DNA from: Sipunculus nudus
Taxonomy: Eukaryota > Annelida > Sipuncula > Golfingiida > Sipunculidae
Assembly: GCA_026874595.1 (NCBI GenBank)
Contig: CM049318.1
Coordinates: forward strand, 16,232,241-16,296,240
Reading direction: 5' to 3'
DNA: 64,000 nucleotides
Numbering within the stretch: the first letter of the stretch is position 1; each line of letters starts with the position of its first letter. Made by a program: the position numbers and the translations under genes. Below, one piece after another: positions 1-13,500 of the stretch. Under the pieces are notes generated by a model. It did no database searches, had not been told where the DNA came from, and saw only the letters and a program-made list of their open reading frames with translations.

Positions 1-8
1 AAAATTTG

Positions 9-22
9 GTAACCATGGTAAC
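9..22. promoter_or_regulatory. RFX X-box-like site, once per A unit
   Basis: GTAACC-AT-GGTAAC fits the RFX X-box (GTNRCC, short spacer, RGYAAC) in both half-sites. It recurs every 1269 bases (for example about 1280-1293), and the identical 14-mer recurs in each B unit (first at 21907-21920). A weaker relative, GTAACCATAGAAAC, lies later in each A unit (about 467-480). This is a motif match only; binding is not shown. Confidence 0.4.
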
Positions 23-165
23 GGCAGCACAAAGCAACATGTGCGAAGGGATAAGCCAATGTTCCTAGTTTCAGATACGACCCAAAAAATGGTGTCAGGT
101 TTAATATTTTTTGAGATATTGCAGAAAAATGATATGTTACAGTGTTTCATGTACCACGCCCCCTG

Positions 166-179
166 GTGGCTATTTCCAA
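166..179 (-). promoter_or_regulatory. CTCF-core-like site, once per A unit
   Basis: On the minus strand the sequence is CCACCAGGGGGCGT, which matches 13 of 14 positions of the vertebrate CTCF consensus CCASYAGRKGGCRS. It recurs every 1269 bases in the same orientation through the array. The following stretch, ATTTCCAAAA then TTTCGAGATATT, is shared with the B unit and with the dispersed copy near 62024, so the motif sits in a conserved module. Binding is inferred from motif only. Confidence 0.45.
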
Positions 180-290
180 AAAATGAAAAATTGGTTTCGA
201 GATATTTCTAAATAACACAAAATATGTCATTTTCAAAGTCATAGTTTAAAAAATGCGACCTGTAAGCCATATTTAATGAAATCTCGAAAA

Positions 291-307
291 TTCTCGTTTG
301 ACGAGAA
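291..307. repeat. Short hairpin with CGAGA repeats, two per A unit
   Basis: TTCTCGT-TTG-ACGAGAA forms a 7 bp stem with a 3-base loop, followed by GTGCGAGATTTTACGAGAC. A second copy is at 1104-1120 (TTCTCGT-TTC-ACGAGAA) followed by GTGCGAGATATGACGAGAC, and a third, stemless remnant (GCGCGAGATTTGACGAGAC) lies at about 968-986. The B unit has a related TTCGACGAGAAACGGTGCGAGA (first near 21452-21473). This shows internal duplication inside the unit. Confidence 0.7.
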
Positions 308-605
308 ATGGTGCGAGATTTTACGAGACTTTCACTTGTATAATTAAAAGCTTATTTAGTACTATCTGATGCAAAAAACTAGAACTCTCTAGCTTTAAAA
401 ATGACAAAGTTAGAAAAATTAGGCCTTTTATTTTCGAAAATCATGAGTTTCCCCCCAAAATGTGTAACCATAGAAACAGCAGATTTCAGCAACATATATA
501 TCAGAAGAAAGGCCTTGGAATGCCGATTAAAATGAGCCCTGTTTGAAGTGGCTATGACAAATAGTAATGGAGATATGAAGAAAAGAGCACTTTAGGAACT
601 TTTGA

Positions 606-630
606 TGACCTTGACCTTGACCTTTGACCT
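606..630 (-). promoter_or_regulatory. Stack of four nuclear-receptor half-sites, once per A unit
   Basis: Read on the minus strand, the segment is AGGTCA, one A, then three further AGGTCA units without spacers. It contains a perfect DR1 (AGGTCAAAGGTCA), the arrangement bound by RXR/HNF4-type receptors, and TCAAGGTCA sites of the ERR/SF-1 monomer type. It recurs every 1269 bases. B units have a degenerate version (for example 22046-22080) with TGACCCTTACC or TGACCTTGACC variants. Motif evidence only. Confidence 0.4.
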
Positions 631-3600
631 ATATTGCCCAAAAACAATAGGCTTCTTGCATTTTTGATTTTACACAAACTGTGAAAGTTTGAAAGCGATG
701 GGATCAAAATTGCGACCTGTAGAGACTGGACAGACAAACAAACAAACAAACAAACAGACAAACAGACATCCGCGACTGACCAACCAGCTTGCGAAAATCG
801 AAGATTTCCGGCAAGCAATAAAGTCTGGACTGTGCCTCCAACATGTATGATCATAGATGGGGCCCGGAGAGGCCGTCACGCACCGCTGCACACGCCGGCC
901 GCCCACCGTAGGGACCCTGCCGCCACTTGCGGCGACGGCACGTGTCTTCGTGGTTTGGCGAAAAACGGCGCGAGATTTGACGAGACTAACAATGTGACCC
1001 CTGAATGTGACTGCGAGTGTCAGCCGCTATCCAGCGCTGCAAACCATGTGTCTGTAGCGTGAAAAATGACATAATTATAGGCATTTCTTTGAATGGTCAC
1101 GTGTTCTCGTTTCACGAGAAACGGTGCGAGATATGACGAGACTTGCGATTGAATGACTAAGAACTAGAGGGATGCTGTCTAACGCCAAACACCAGACCTT
1201 TCTATCGCAAATATCAACAGAGAGAGAAGCTGGAAAACTCCGAATTTTCAGATTGTCAAGTTTTACCCCAAAATTTGGTAACCATGGTAACGGCAGCACA
1301 AAGCAACATGTGCGAAGGGATAAGCCAATGTTCCTAGTTTCAGATACGACCCAAAAAATGGTGTCAGGTTTAATATTTTTTGAGATATTGCAGAAAAATG
1401 ATATGTTACAGTGTTTCATGTACCACGCCCCCTGGTGGCTATTTCCAAAAAATGAAAAATTGGTTTCGAGATATTTCTAAATAACACAAAATATGTCATT
1501 TTCAAAGTCATAGTTTAAAAAATGCGACCTGTAAGCCATATTTAATGAAATCTCGAAAATTCTCGTTTGACGAGAAATGGTGCGAGATTTTACGAGACTT
1601 TCACTTGTATAATTAAAAGCTTATTTAGTACTATCTGATGCAAAAAACTAGAACTCTCTAGCTTTAAAAATGACAAAGTTAGAAAAATTAGGCCTTTTAT
1701 TTTCGAAAATCATGAGTTTCCCCCCAAAATGTGTAACCATAGAAACAGCAGATTTCAGCAACATATATATCAGAAGAAAGGCCTTGGAATGCCGATTAAA
1801 ATGAGCCCTGTTTGAAGTGGCTATGACAAATAGTAATGGAGATATGAAGAAAAGAGCACTTTAGGAACTTTTGATGACCTTGACCTTGACCTTTGACCTA
1901 TATTGCCCAAAAACAATAGGCTTCTTGCATTTTTGATTTTACACAAACTGTGAAAGTTTGAAAGCGATGGGATCAAAATTGCGACCTGTAGAGACTGGAC
2001 AGACAAACAAACAAACAAACAAACAGACAAACAGACATCCGCGACTGACCAACCAGCTTGCGAAAATCGAAGATTTCCGGCAAGCAATAAAGTCTGGACT
2101 GTGCCTCCAACATGTATGATCATAGATGGGGCCCGGAGAGGCCGTCACGCACCGCTGCACACGCCGGCCGCCCACCGTAGGGACCCTGCCGCCACTTGCG
2201 GCGACGGCACGTGTCTTCGTGGTTTGGCGAAAAACGGCGCGAGATTTGACGAGACTAACAATGTGACCCCTGAATGTGACTGCGAGTGTCAGCCGCTATC
2301 CAGCGCTGCAAACCATGTGTCTGTAGCGTGAAAAATGACATAATTATAGGCATTTCTTTGAATGGTCACGTGTTCTCGTTTCACGAGAAACGGTGCGAGA
2401 TATGACGAGACTTGCGATTGAATGACTAAGAACTAGAGGGATGCTGTCTAACGCCAAACACCAGACCTTTCTATCGCAAATATCAACAGAGAGAGAAGCT
2501 GGAAAACTCCGAATTTTCAGATTGTCAAGTTTTACCCCAAAATTTGGTAACCATGGTAACGGCAGCACAAAGCAACATGTGCGAAGGGATAAGCCAATGT
2601 TCCTAGTTTCAGATACGACCCAAAAAATGGTGTCAGGTTTAATATTTTTTGAGATATTGCAGAAAAATGATATGTTACAGTGTTTCATGTACCACGCCCC
2701 CTGGTGGCTATTTCCAAAAAATGAAAAATTGGTTTCGAGATATTTCTAAATAACACAAAATATGTCATTTTCAAAGTCATAGTTTAAAAAATGCGACCTG
2801 TAAGCCATATTTAATGAAATCTCGAAAATTCTCGTTTGACGAGAAATGGTGCGAGATTTTACGAGACTTTCACTTGTATAATTAAAAGCTTATTTAGTAC
2901 TATCTGATGCAAAAAACTAGAACTCTCTAGCTTTAAAAATGACAAAGTTAGAAAAATTAGGCCTTTTATTTTCGAAAATCATGAGTTTCCCCCCAAAATG
3001 TGTAACCATAGAAACAGCAGATTTCAGCAACATATATATCAGAAGAAAGGCCTTGGAATGCCGATTAAAATGAGCCCTGTTTGAAGTGGCTATGACAAAT
3101 AGTAATGGAGATATGAAGAAAAGAGCACTTTAGGAACTTTTGATGACCTTGACCTTGACCTTTGACCTATATTGCCCAAAAACAATAGGCTTCTTGCATT
3201 TTTGATTTTACACAAACTGTGAAAGTTTGAAAGCGATGGGATCAAAATTGCGACCTGTAGAGACTGGACAGACAAACAAACAAACAAACAAACAGACAAA
3301 CAGACATCCGCGACTGACCAACCAGCTTGCGAAAATCGAAGATTTCCGGCAAGCAATAAAGTCTGGACTGTGCCTCCAACATGTATGATCATAGATGGGG
3401 CCCGGAGAGGCCGTCACGCACCGCTGCACACGCCGGCCGCCCACCGTAGGGACCCTGCCGCCACTTGCGGCGACGGCACGTGTCTTCGTGGTTTGGCGAA
3501 AAACGGCGCGAGATTTGACGAGACTAACAATGTGACCCCTGAATGTGACTGCGAGTGTCAGCCGCTATCCAGCGCTGCAAACCATGTGTCTGTAGCGTGA

Positions 3601-6600
3601 AAAATGACATAATTATAGGCATTTCTTTGAATGGTCACGTGTTCTCGTTTCACGAGAAACGGTGCGAGATATGACGAGACTTGCGATTGAATGACTAAGA
3701 ACTAGAGGGATGCTGTCTAACGCCAAACACCAGACCTTTCTATCGCAAATATCAACAGAGAGAGAAGCTGGAAAACTCCGAATTTTCAGATTGTCAAGTT
3801 TTACCCCAAAATTTGGTAACCATGGTAACGGCAGCACAAAGCAACATGTGCGAAGGGATAAGCCAATGTTCCTAGTTTCAGATACGACCCAAAAAATGGT
3901 GTCAGGTTTAATATTTTTTGAGATATTGCAGAAAAATGATATGTTACAGTGTTTCATGTACCACGCCCCCTGGTGGCTATTTCCAAAAAATGAAAAATTG
4001 GTTTCGAGATATTTCTAAATAACACAAAATATGTCATTTTCAAAGTCATAGTTTAAAAAATGCGACCTGTAAGCCATATTTAATGAAATCTCGAAAATTC
4101 TCGTTTGACGAGAAATGGTGCGAGATTTTACGAGACTTTCACTTGTATAATTAAAAGCTTATTTAGTACTATCTGATGCAAAAAACTAGAACTCTCTAGC
4201 TTTAAAAATGACAAAGTTAGAAAAATTAGGCCTTTTATTTTCGAAAATCATGAGTTTCCCCCCAAAATGTGTAACCATAGAAACAGCAGATTTCAGCAAC
4301 ATATATATCAGAAGAAAGGCCTTGGAATGCCGATTAAAATGAGCCCTGTTTGAAGTGGCTATGACAAATAGTAATGGAGATATGAAGAAAAGAGCACTTT
4401 AGGAACTTTTGATGACCTTGACCTTGACCTTTGACCTATATTGCCCAAAAACAATAGGCTTCTTGCATTTTTGATTTTACACAAACTGTGAAAGTTTGAA
4501 AGCGATGGGATCAAAATTGCGACCTGTAGAGACTGGACAGACAAACAAACAAACAAACAAACAGACAAACAGACATCCGCGACTGACCAACCAGCTTGCG
4601 AAAATCGAAGATTTCCGGCAAGCAATAAAGTCTGGACTGTGCCTCCAACATGTATGATCATAGATGGGGCCCGGAGAGGCCGTCACGCACCGCTGCACAC
4701 GCCGGCCGCCCACCGTAGGGACCCTGCCGCCACTTGCGGCGACGGCACGTGTCTTCGTGGTTTGGCGAAAAACGGCGCGAGATTTGACGAGACTAACAAT
4801 GTGACCCCTGAATGTGACTGCGAGTGTCAGCCGCTATCCAGCGCTGCAAACCATGTGTCTGTAGCGTGAAAAATGACATAATTATAGGCATTTCTTTGAA
4901 TGGTCACGTGTTCTCGTTTCACGAGAAACGGTGCGAGATATGACGAGACTTGCGATTGAATGACTAAGAACTAGAGGGATGCTGTCTAACGCCAAACACC
5001 AGACCTTTCTATCGCAAATATCAACAGAGAGAGAAGCTGGAAAACTCCGAATTTTCAGATTGTCAAGTTTTACCCCAAAATTTGGTAACCATGGTAACGG
5101 CAGCACAAAGCAACATGTGCGAAGGGATAAGCCAATGTTCCTAGTTTCAGATACGACCCAAAAAATGGTGTCAGGTTTAATATTTTTTGAGATATTGCAG
5201 AAAAATGATATGTTACAGTGTTTCATGTACCACGCCCCCTGGTGGCTATTTCCAAAAAATGAAAAATTGGTTTCGAGATATTTCTAAATAACACAAAATA
5301 TGTCATTTTCAAAGTCATAGTTTAAAAAATGCGACCTGTAAGCCATATTTAATGAAATCTCGAAAATTCTCGTTTGACGAGAAATGGTGCGAGATTTTAC
5401 GAGACTTTCACTTGTATAATTGAAAGCTTATTTAGTACTATCTGATGCAAAAAACTAGAACTCTCTAGCTTTAAAAATGACAAAGTTAGAAAAATTAGGC
5501 CTTTTATTTTCGAAAATCATGAGTTTCCCCCCAAAATGTGTAACCATAGAAACAGCAGATTTCAGCAACATATATATCAGAAGAAAGGCCTTGGAATGCC
5601 GATTAAAATGAGCCCTGTTTGAAGTGGCTATGACAAATAGTAATGGAGATATGAAGAAAAGAGCACTTTAGGAACTTTTGATGACCTTGACCTTGACCTT
5701 TGACCTATATTGCCCAAAAACAACAGGCTTCTTGCATTTTTGATTTTACACAAACTGTGAAAGTTTGAAAGCGATGGGATCAAAATTGCGACCTGTAGAG
5801 ACTGGACAGACAAACAAACAAACAAACAAACAGACAAACAGACATCCGCGACTGACCAACCAGCTTGCGAAAATCGAAGATTTCCGGCAAGCAATAAAGT
5901 CTGGACTGTGCCTCCAACATGTATGATCATAGATGGGGCCCGGAGAGGCCGTCACGCACCGCTGCACACGCCGGCCGCCCACCGTAGGGACCCTGCCGCC
6001 ACTTGCGGCGACGGCACGTGTCTTCGTGGTTTGGCGAAAAACGGCGCGAGATTTGACGAGACTAACAATGTGACCCCTGAATGTGACTGCGAGTGTCAGC
6101 CGCTATCCAGCGCTGCAAACCATGTGTCTGTAGCGTGAAAAATGACAGAATTATAGGCATTTCTTTGAATGGTCACGTGTTCTCGTTTCACGAGAAACGG
6201 TGCGAGATATGACGAGACTTGCGATTGAATGACTAAGAACTCGAGGGATGCTGTCTAACGCCAAACACCAGACCTTTCTATCGCAAATATCAACAGAGAG
6301 AGAAGCTGGAAAACTCCGAATTTTCAGATTGTCAAGTTTTACCCCAAAATTTGGTAACCATGGTAACGGCAGCACAAAGCAACATGTGCGAAGGGATAAG
6401 CCAATGTTCCTAGTTTCAGATACGACCCAAAAAATGGTGTCACGTTTAATATTTTTTGAGATATTGCAGAAAAATGATATGTTACAGTGTTTCATGTACC
6501 ACGCCCCCTGGTGGCTATTTCCAAAAAATGAAAAATTGGTTTCGAGATATTTCTAAATAACACAAAATATGTCATTTTCAAAGTCATAGTTTAAAAAATG

Positions 6601-7001
6601 CGACCTGTAAGCCATATTTAATGAAATCTCGAAAATTCTCGTTTGACGAGAAATGGTGCGAGATTTTACGAGACTTTCACTTGTATAATTGAAAGCTTAT
6701 TTAGTACTATCTGATGCAAAAAACTAGAACTCTCTAGCTTTAAAAATGACAAAGTTAGAAAAATTAGGCCTTTTATTTTCGAAAATCATGAGTTTCCCCC
6801 CAAAATGTGTAACCATAGAAACAGCAGATTTCAGCAACATATATATCAGAAGAAAGGCCTTGGAATGCCGATTAAAATGAGCCCTGTTTGAAGTGGCTAT
6901 GACAAATAGTAATGGAGATATGAAGAAAAGAGCACTTTAGGAACTTTTGATGACCTTGACCTTGACCTTTGACCTATATTGCCCAAAAACAATAGGCTTC
7001 T

Positions 7002-7501
7002 NNNNNNNNNNNNNNNNNNNNNNNNNNNNNNNNNNNNNNNNNNNNNNNNNNNNNNNNNNNNNNNNNNNNNNNNNNNNNNNNNNNNNNNNNNNNNNNNNNN
7101 NNNNNNNNNNNNNNNNNNNNNNNNNNNNNNNNNNNNNNNNNNNNNNNNNNNNNNNNNNNNNNNNNNNNNNNNNNNNNNNNNNNNNNNNNNNNNNNNNNNN
7201 NNNNNNNNNNNNNNNNNNNNNNNNNNNNNNNNNNNNNNNNNNNNNNNNNNNNNNNNNNNNNNNNNNNNNNNNNNNNNNNNNNNNNNNNNNNNNNNNNNNN
7301 NNNNNNNNNNNNNNNNNNNNNNNNNNNNNNNNNNNNNNNNNNNNNNNNNNNNNNNNNNNNNNNNNNNNNNNNNNNNNNNNNNNNNNNNNNNNNNNNNNNN
7401 NNNNNNNNNNNNNNNNNNNNNNNNNNNNNNNNNNNNNNNNNNNNNNNNNNNNNNNNNNNNNNNNNNNNNNNNNNNNNNNNNNNNNNNNNNNNNNNNNNNN
7501 N
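7002..7501. other. Assembly gap of 500 N inside array A
   Basis: Exactly 500 N, a usual default gap size. The left edge stops just after AATAGGCTTCT and the right edge resumes at TATTTTTTGAGATATTGC. In intact units these two points lie about 716 bases apart, so the true missing sequence is about 716 bases or that plus a whole number of 1269 bp units. The copy number of array A is therefore a minimum. Confidence 0.98.
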
Positions 7502-10500
7502 TATTTTTTGAGATATTGCAGAAAAAATGATATGTTACAGTGTTTCATGTACCACGCCCCCTGGTGGCTATTTCCAAAAAATGAAAAATTGGTTTCGAGA
7601 TATTTCTAAATAACACAAAATATGTCATTTTCAAAGTCATAGTTTAAAAAATGCGACCTGTAAGCCATATTTAATGAAATCTCGAAAATTCTCGTTTGAC
7701 GAGAAATGGTGCGAGATTTTACGAGACTTTCACTTGTATAATTAAAAGCTTATTTAGTACTATCTGATGCAAAAAACTAGAACTCTCTAGCTTTAAAAAT
7801 GACAAAGTTAGAAAAATTAGGCCTTTTATTTTCGAAAATCATGAGTTTCCCCCCAAAATGTGTAACCATAGAAACAGCAGATTTCAGCAACATATATATC
7901 AGAAGAAAGGCCTTGGAATGCCGATTAAAATGAGCCCTGTTTGAAGTGGCTATGACAAATAGTAATGGAGATATGAAGAAAAGAGCACTTTAGGAACTTT
8001 TGATGACCTTGACCTTGACCTTTGACCTATATTGCCCAAAAAACAATAGGCTTCTTGCATTTTTGATTTTACACAAACTGTGAAAGTTTGAAAGCGATGG
8101 GATCAAAATTGCGACCTGTAGAGACTGGACAGACAAACAAACAAACAAACAAACAGACAAACAGACATCCGCGACTGACCAACCAGCTTGCGAAAATCGA
8201 AGATTTCCGGCAAGCAATAAAGTCTGGACTGTGCCTCCAACATGTATGATCATAGATGGGGCCCGGAGAGGCCGTCACGCACCGCTGCACACGCCGGCCG
8301 CCCACCGTAGGGACCCTGCCGCCACTTGCGGCGACGGCACGTGTCTTCGTGGTTTGGCGAAAAAACGGCGCGAGATTTGACGAGACTAACAATGTGACCC
8401 CTGAATGTGACTGCGAGTGTCAGCCGCTATCCAGCGCTGCAAACCATGTGTCTGTAGCGTGAAAAATGACATAATTATAGGCCATTTCTTTGAATGGTCA
8501 CGTGTTCTCGTTTCACGAGAAACGGTGCGAGATATGACGAGACTTGCGATTGAATGACTAAGAACTAGAGGGATGCTGTCTAACGCCAAACACCAGACCT
8601 TTCTATCGCAAATATCAACAGAGAGAGAAGCTGGAAAACTCCGAATTTTCAGATTGTCAAGTTTTACCCCAAAATTTGGTAACCATGGTAACGGCAGCAC
8701 AAAGCAACATGTGCGAAGGGATAAGCCAATGTTCCTAGTTTCAGATACGACCCAAAAAATGGTGTCAGGTTTAATATTTTTTGAGATATTGCAGAAAAAT
8801 GATATGTTACAGTGTTTCATGTACCACGCCCCCTGGTGGCTATTTCCAAAAAATGAAAAATTGGTTTCGAGATATTTCTAAATAACACAAAATATGTCAT
8901 TTTCAAAGTCATAGTTTAAAAAATGCGACCTGTAAGCCATATTTAATGAAATCTCGAAAATTCTCGTTTGACGAGAAATGGTGCGAGATTTTACGAGACT
9001 TTCACTTGTATAATTAAAAGCTTATTTAGTACTATCTGATGCAAAAAACTAGAACTCTCTAGCTTTAAAAATGACAAAGTTAGAAAAATTAGGCCTTTTA
9101 TTTTCGAAAATCATGAGTTTCCCCCCAAAATGTGTAACCATAGAAACAGCAGATTTCAGCAACATATATATCAGAAGAAAGGCCTTGGAATGCCGATTAA
9201 AATGAGCCCTGTTTGAAGTGGCTATGACAAATAGTAATGGAGATATGAAGAAAAGAGCACTTTAGGAACTTTTGATGACCTTGACCTTGACCTTTGACCT
9301 ATATTGCCCAAAAACAATAGGCTTCTTGCATTTTTGATTTTACACAAACTGTGAAAGTTTGAAAGCGATGGGATCAAAATTGCGACCTGTAGAGACTGGA
9401 CAGACAAACAAACAAACAAACAAACAGACAAACAGACATCCGCGACTGACCAACCAGCTTGCGAAAATCGAAGATTTCCGGCAAGCAATAAAGTCTGGAC
9501 TGTGCCTCCAACATGTATGATCATAGATGGGGCCCGGAGAGGCCGTCACGCACCGCTGCACACGCCGGCCGCCCACCGTAGGGACCCTGCCGCCACTTGC
9601 GGCGACGGCACGTGTCTTCGTGGTTTGGCGAAAAACGGCGCGAGATTTGACGAGACTAACAATGTGACCCCTGAATGTGACTGCGAGTGTCAGCCGCTAT
9701 CCAGCGCTGCAAACCATGTGTCTGTAGCGTGAAAAATGACATAATTATAGGCATTTCTTTGAATGGTCACGTGTTCTCGTTTCACGAGAAACGGTGCGAG
9801 ATATGGACGAGACTTGCGATTGAATGACTAAGAACTAGAGGGATGCTGTCTAACGCCAAACACCAGACCTTTCTATCGCAAATATCAACAGAGAGAGAAG
9901 CTGGAAAACTCCGAATTTTCAGATTGTCAAGTTTTACCCCAAAATTTGGTAACCATGGTAACGGCAGCACAAAGCAACATGTGCGAAGGGATAAGCCAAT
10001 GTTCCTAGTTTCAGATACGACCCAAAAAATGGTGTCAGGTTTAATATTTTTTTGAGATATTGCAGAAAAATGATATGTTACAGTGTTTCATGTACCACGC
10101 CCCCTGGTGGCTATTTCCAAAAAATGAAAAATTGGTTTCGAGATATTTCTAAATAACACAAAATATGTCATTTTCAAAGTCATAGTTTAAAAAAATGCGA
10201 CCTGTAAGCCATATTTAATGAAATCTCGAAAATTCTCGTTTGACGAGAAATGGTGCGAGATTTTACGAGACTTTCACTTGTATAATTAAAAGCTTATTTA
10301 GTACTATCTGATGCAAAAAACTAGAACTCTCTAGCTTTAAAAATGACAAAGTTAGAAAAATTAGGCCTTTTATTTTCGAAAATCATGAGTTTCCCCCCCC
10401 AAAATGTGTAACCATAGAAACAGCAGATTTCAGCAACATATATATCAGAAGAAAGGCCTTGGAATGCCGATTAAAATGAGCCCTGTTTGAAGTGGCTATG

Positions 10501-13500
10501 ACAAATAGTAATGGAGATATGAAGAAAAGAGCACTTTAGGAACTTTTGATGACCTTGACCTTGACCTTTGACCTATATTGCCCAAAAACAATAGGCTTCT
10601 TGCATTTTTTGATTTTACACAAACTGTGAAAGTTTGAAAGCGATGGGATCAAAATTGCGACCTGTAGAGACTGGACAGACAAACAAACAAACAAACAAAC
10701 AGACAAACAGACATCCGCGACTGACCAACCAGCTTGCGAAAATCGAAGATTTCCGGCAAGCAATAAAGTCTGGACTGTGCCTCCAACATGTATGATCATA
10801 GATGGGGCCCGGAGAGGCCGTCACGCACCGCTGCACACGCCGGCCGCCCACCGTAGGGACCCTGCCGCCACTTGCGGCGACGGCACGTGTCTTCGTGGTT
10901 TGGCGAAAAACGGCGCGAGATTTGACGAGACTAACAATGTGACCCCTGAATGTGACTGCGAGTGTCAGCCGCTATCCAGCGCTGCAAACCATGTGTCTGT
11001 AGCGTGAAAAATGACATAATTATAGGCATTTCTTTGAATGGTCACGTGTTCTCGTTTCACGAGAAACGGTGCGAGATATGACGAGACTTGCGATTGAATG
11101 ACTAAGAACTAGAGGGATGCTGTCTAACGCCAAACACCAGACCTTTCTATCGCAAATATCAACAGAGAGAGAAGCTGGAAAACTCCGAATTTTCAGATTG
11201 TCAAGTTTTACCCCAAAATTTGGTAACCATGGTAACGGCAGCACAAAGCAACATGTGCGAAGGGATAAGCCAATGTTCCTAGTTTCAGATACGACCCAAA
11301 AAAATGGTGTCAGGTTTAATATTTTTTGAGATATTGCAGAAAAATGATATGTTACAGTGTTTCATGTACCACGCCCCCTGGTGGCTATTTCCAAAAAATG
11401 AAAAATTGGTTTCGAGATATTTCTAAATAACACAAAATATGTCATTTTCAAAGTCATAGTTTAAAAAATGCGACCTGTAAGCCATATTTAATGAAATCTC
11501 GAAAATTCTCGTTTGACGAGAAATGGTGCGAGATTTTACGAGACTTTCACTTGTATAATTAAAAGCTTATTTAGTACTATCTGATGCAAAAAACTAGAAC
11601 TCTCTAGCTTTAAAAATGACAAAGTTAGAAAAATTAGGCCTTTTATTTTCGAAAATCATGAGTTTCCCCCCAAAATGTGTAACCATAGAAACAGCAGATT
11701 TCAGCAACATATATATCAGAAGAAAGGCCTTGGAATGCCGATTAAAATGAGCCCTGTTTGAAGTGGCTATGACAAATAGTAATGGAGATATGAAGAAAAG
11801 AGCACTTTAGGAACTTTTGATGACCTTGACCTTGACCTTTGACCTATATTGCCCAAAAACAATAGGCTTCTTGCATTTTTGATTTTACACAAACTGTGAA
11901 AGTTTGAAAGCGATGGGATCAAAATTGCGACCTGTAGAGACTGGACAGACAAACAAACAAACAAACAAACAGACAAACAGACATCCGCGACTGACCAACC
12001 AGCTTGCGAAAATCGAAGATTTCCGGCAAGCAATAAAGTCTGGACTGTGCCTCCAACATGTATGATCATAGATGGGGCCCGGAGAGGCCGTCACGCACCG
12101 CTGCACACGCCGGCCGCCCACCGTAGGGACCCTGCCGCCACTTGCGGCGACGGCACGTGTCTTCGTGGTTTGGCGAAAAACGGCGCGAGATTTGACGAGA
12201 CTAACAATGTGACCCCTGAATGTGACTGCGAGTGTCAGCCGCTATCCAGCGCTGCAAACCATGTGTCTGTAGCGTGAAAAATGACATAATTATAGGCATT
12301 TCTTTGAATGGTCACGTGTTCTCGTTTCACGAGAAACGGTGCGAGATATGACGAGACTTGCGATTGAATGACTAAGAACTAGAGGGATGCTGTCTAACGC
12401 CAAACACCAGACCTTTCTATCGCAAATATCAACAGAGAGAGAAGCTGGAAAACTCCGAATTTTCAGATTGTCAAGTTTTACCCCAAAATTTGGTAACCAT
12501 GGTAACGGCAGCACAAAGCAACATGTGCGAAGGGATAAGCCAATGTTCCTAGTTTCAGATACGACCCAAAAAATGGTGTCAGGTTTAATATTTTTTGAGA
12601 TATTGCAGAAAAATGATATGTTACAGTGTTTCATGTACCACGCCCCCTGGTGGCTATTTCCAAAAAATGAAAAATTGGTTTCGAGATATTTCTAAATAAC
12701 ACAAAATATGTCATTTTCAAAGTCATAGTTTAAAAAATGCGACCTGTAAGCCATATTTAATGAAATCTCGAAAATTCTCGTTTGACGAGAAATGGTGCGA
12801 GATTTTACGAGACTTTCACTTGTATAATTAAAAGCTTATTTAGTACTATCTGATGCAAAAAACTAGAACTCTCTAGCTTTAAAAATGACAAAGTTAGAAA
12901 AATTAGGCCTTTTATTTTCGAAAATCATGAGTTTCCCCCCAAAATGTGTAACCATAGAAACAGCAGATTTCAGCAACATATATATCAGAAGAAAGGCCTT
13001 GGAATGCCGATTAAAATGAGCCCTGTTTGAAGTGGCTATGACAAATAGTAATGGAGATATGAAGAAAAGAGCACTTTAGGAACTTTTGATGACCTTGACC
13101 TTGACCTTTGACCTATATTGCCCAAAAACAATAGGCTTCTTGCATTTTTGATTTTACACAAACTGTGAAAGTTTGAAAGCGATGGGATCAAAATTGCGAC
13201 CTGTAGAGACTGGACAGACAAACAAACAAACAAACAAACAGACAAACAGACATCCGCGACTGACCAACCAGCTTGCGAAAATCGAAGATTTCCGGCAAGC
13301 AATAAAGTCTGGACTGTGCCTCCAACATGTATGATCATAGATGGGGCCCGGAGAGGCCGTCACGCACCGCTGCACACGCCGGCCGCCCACCGTAGGGACC
13401 CTGCCGCCACTTGCGGCGACGGCACGTGTCTTCGTGGTTTGGCGAAAAACGGCGCGAGATTTGACGAGACTAACAATGTGACCCCTGAATGTGACTGCGA

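Larger units (their letters stand above)
1..7001 (+). repeat. Megasatellite array A, left part (1269 bp unit)
   Basis: Direct head-to-tail copies repeat every 1269 bases: the marker GTGCCTCCAACATG starts at 832, 2101, 3370, 4639 and 5908. The array is already under way at base 1, so its left edge is outside the window. Copies are almost identical. Private changes appear in copies 5 and 6, for example A to G in the AATTAAAAGC stretch near 5422 and 6691, and G to C near 6443. Each unit combines an AT-rich body with a CpG-rich block (about 850-1050 in the first copy), a (CAAA)n stretch (724-757) and a tail ending CCGGCAAGCAATAAA. The reading frames repeated in each unit (100, 78, 76, 114 and 102 residues) overlap one another on both strands, include low-complexity VCLFVCLFVC from the CAAA stretch, and match no family I recognise. 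I treat them as non-coding. Confidence 0.97.

Noticed and set aside
552-1480. Five reading frames of 76-114 residues repeated identically in every A unit, some predicted to be membrane-like (VCLFVCLFVC).
   Set aside because: They overlap on both strands, change with the CAAA stretch, show no recognised domain and are identical only because the units are. They are best explained as chance frames in a satellite.
6937-7609. Frames of about 180-220 residues spanning the N gap.
   Set aside because: Most of their length is undetermined bases.
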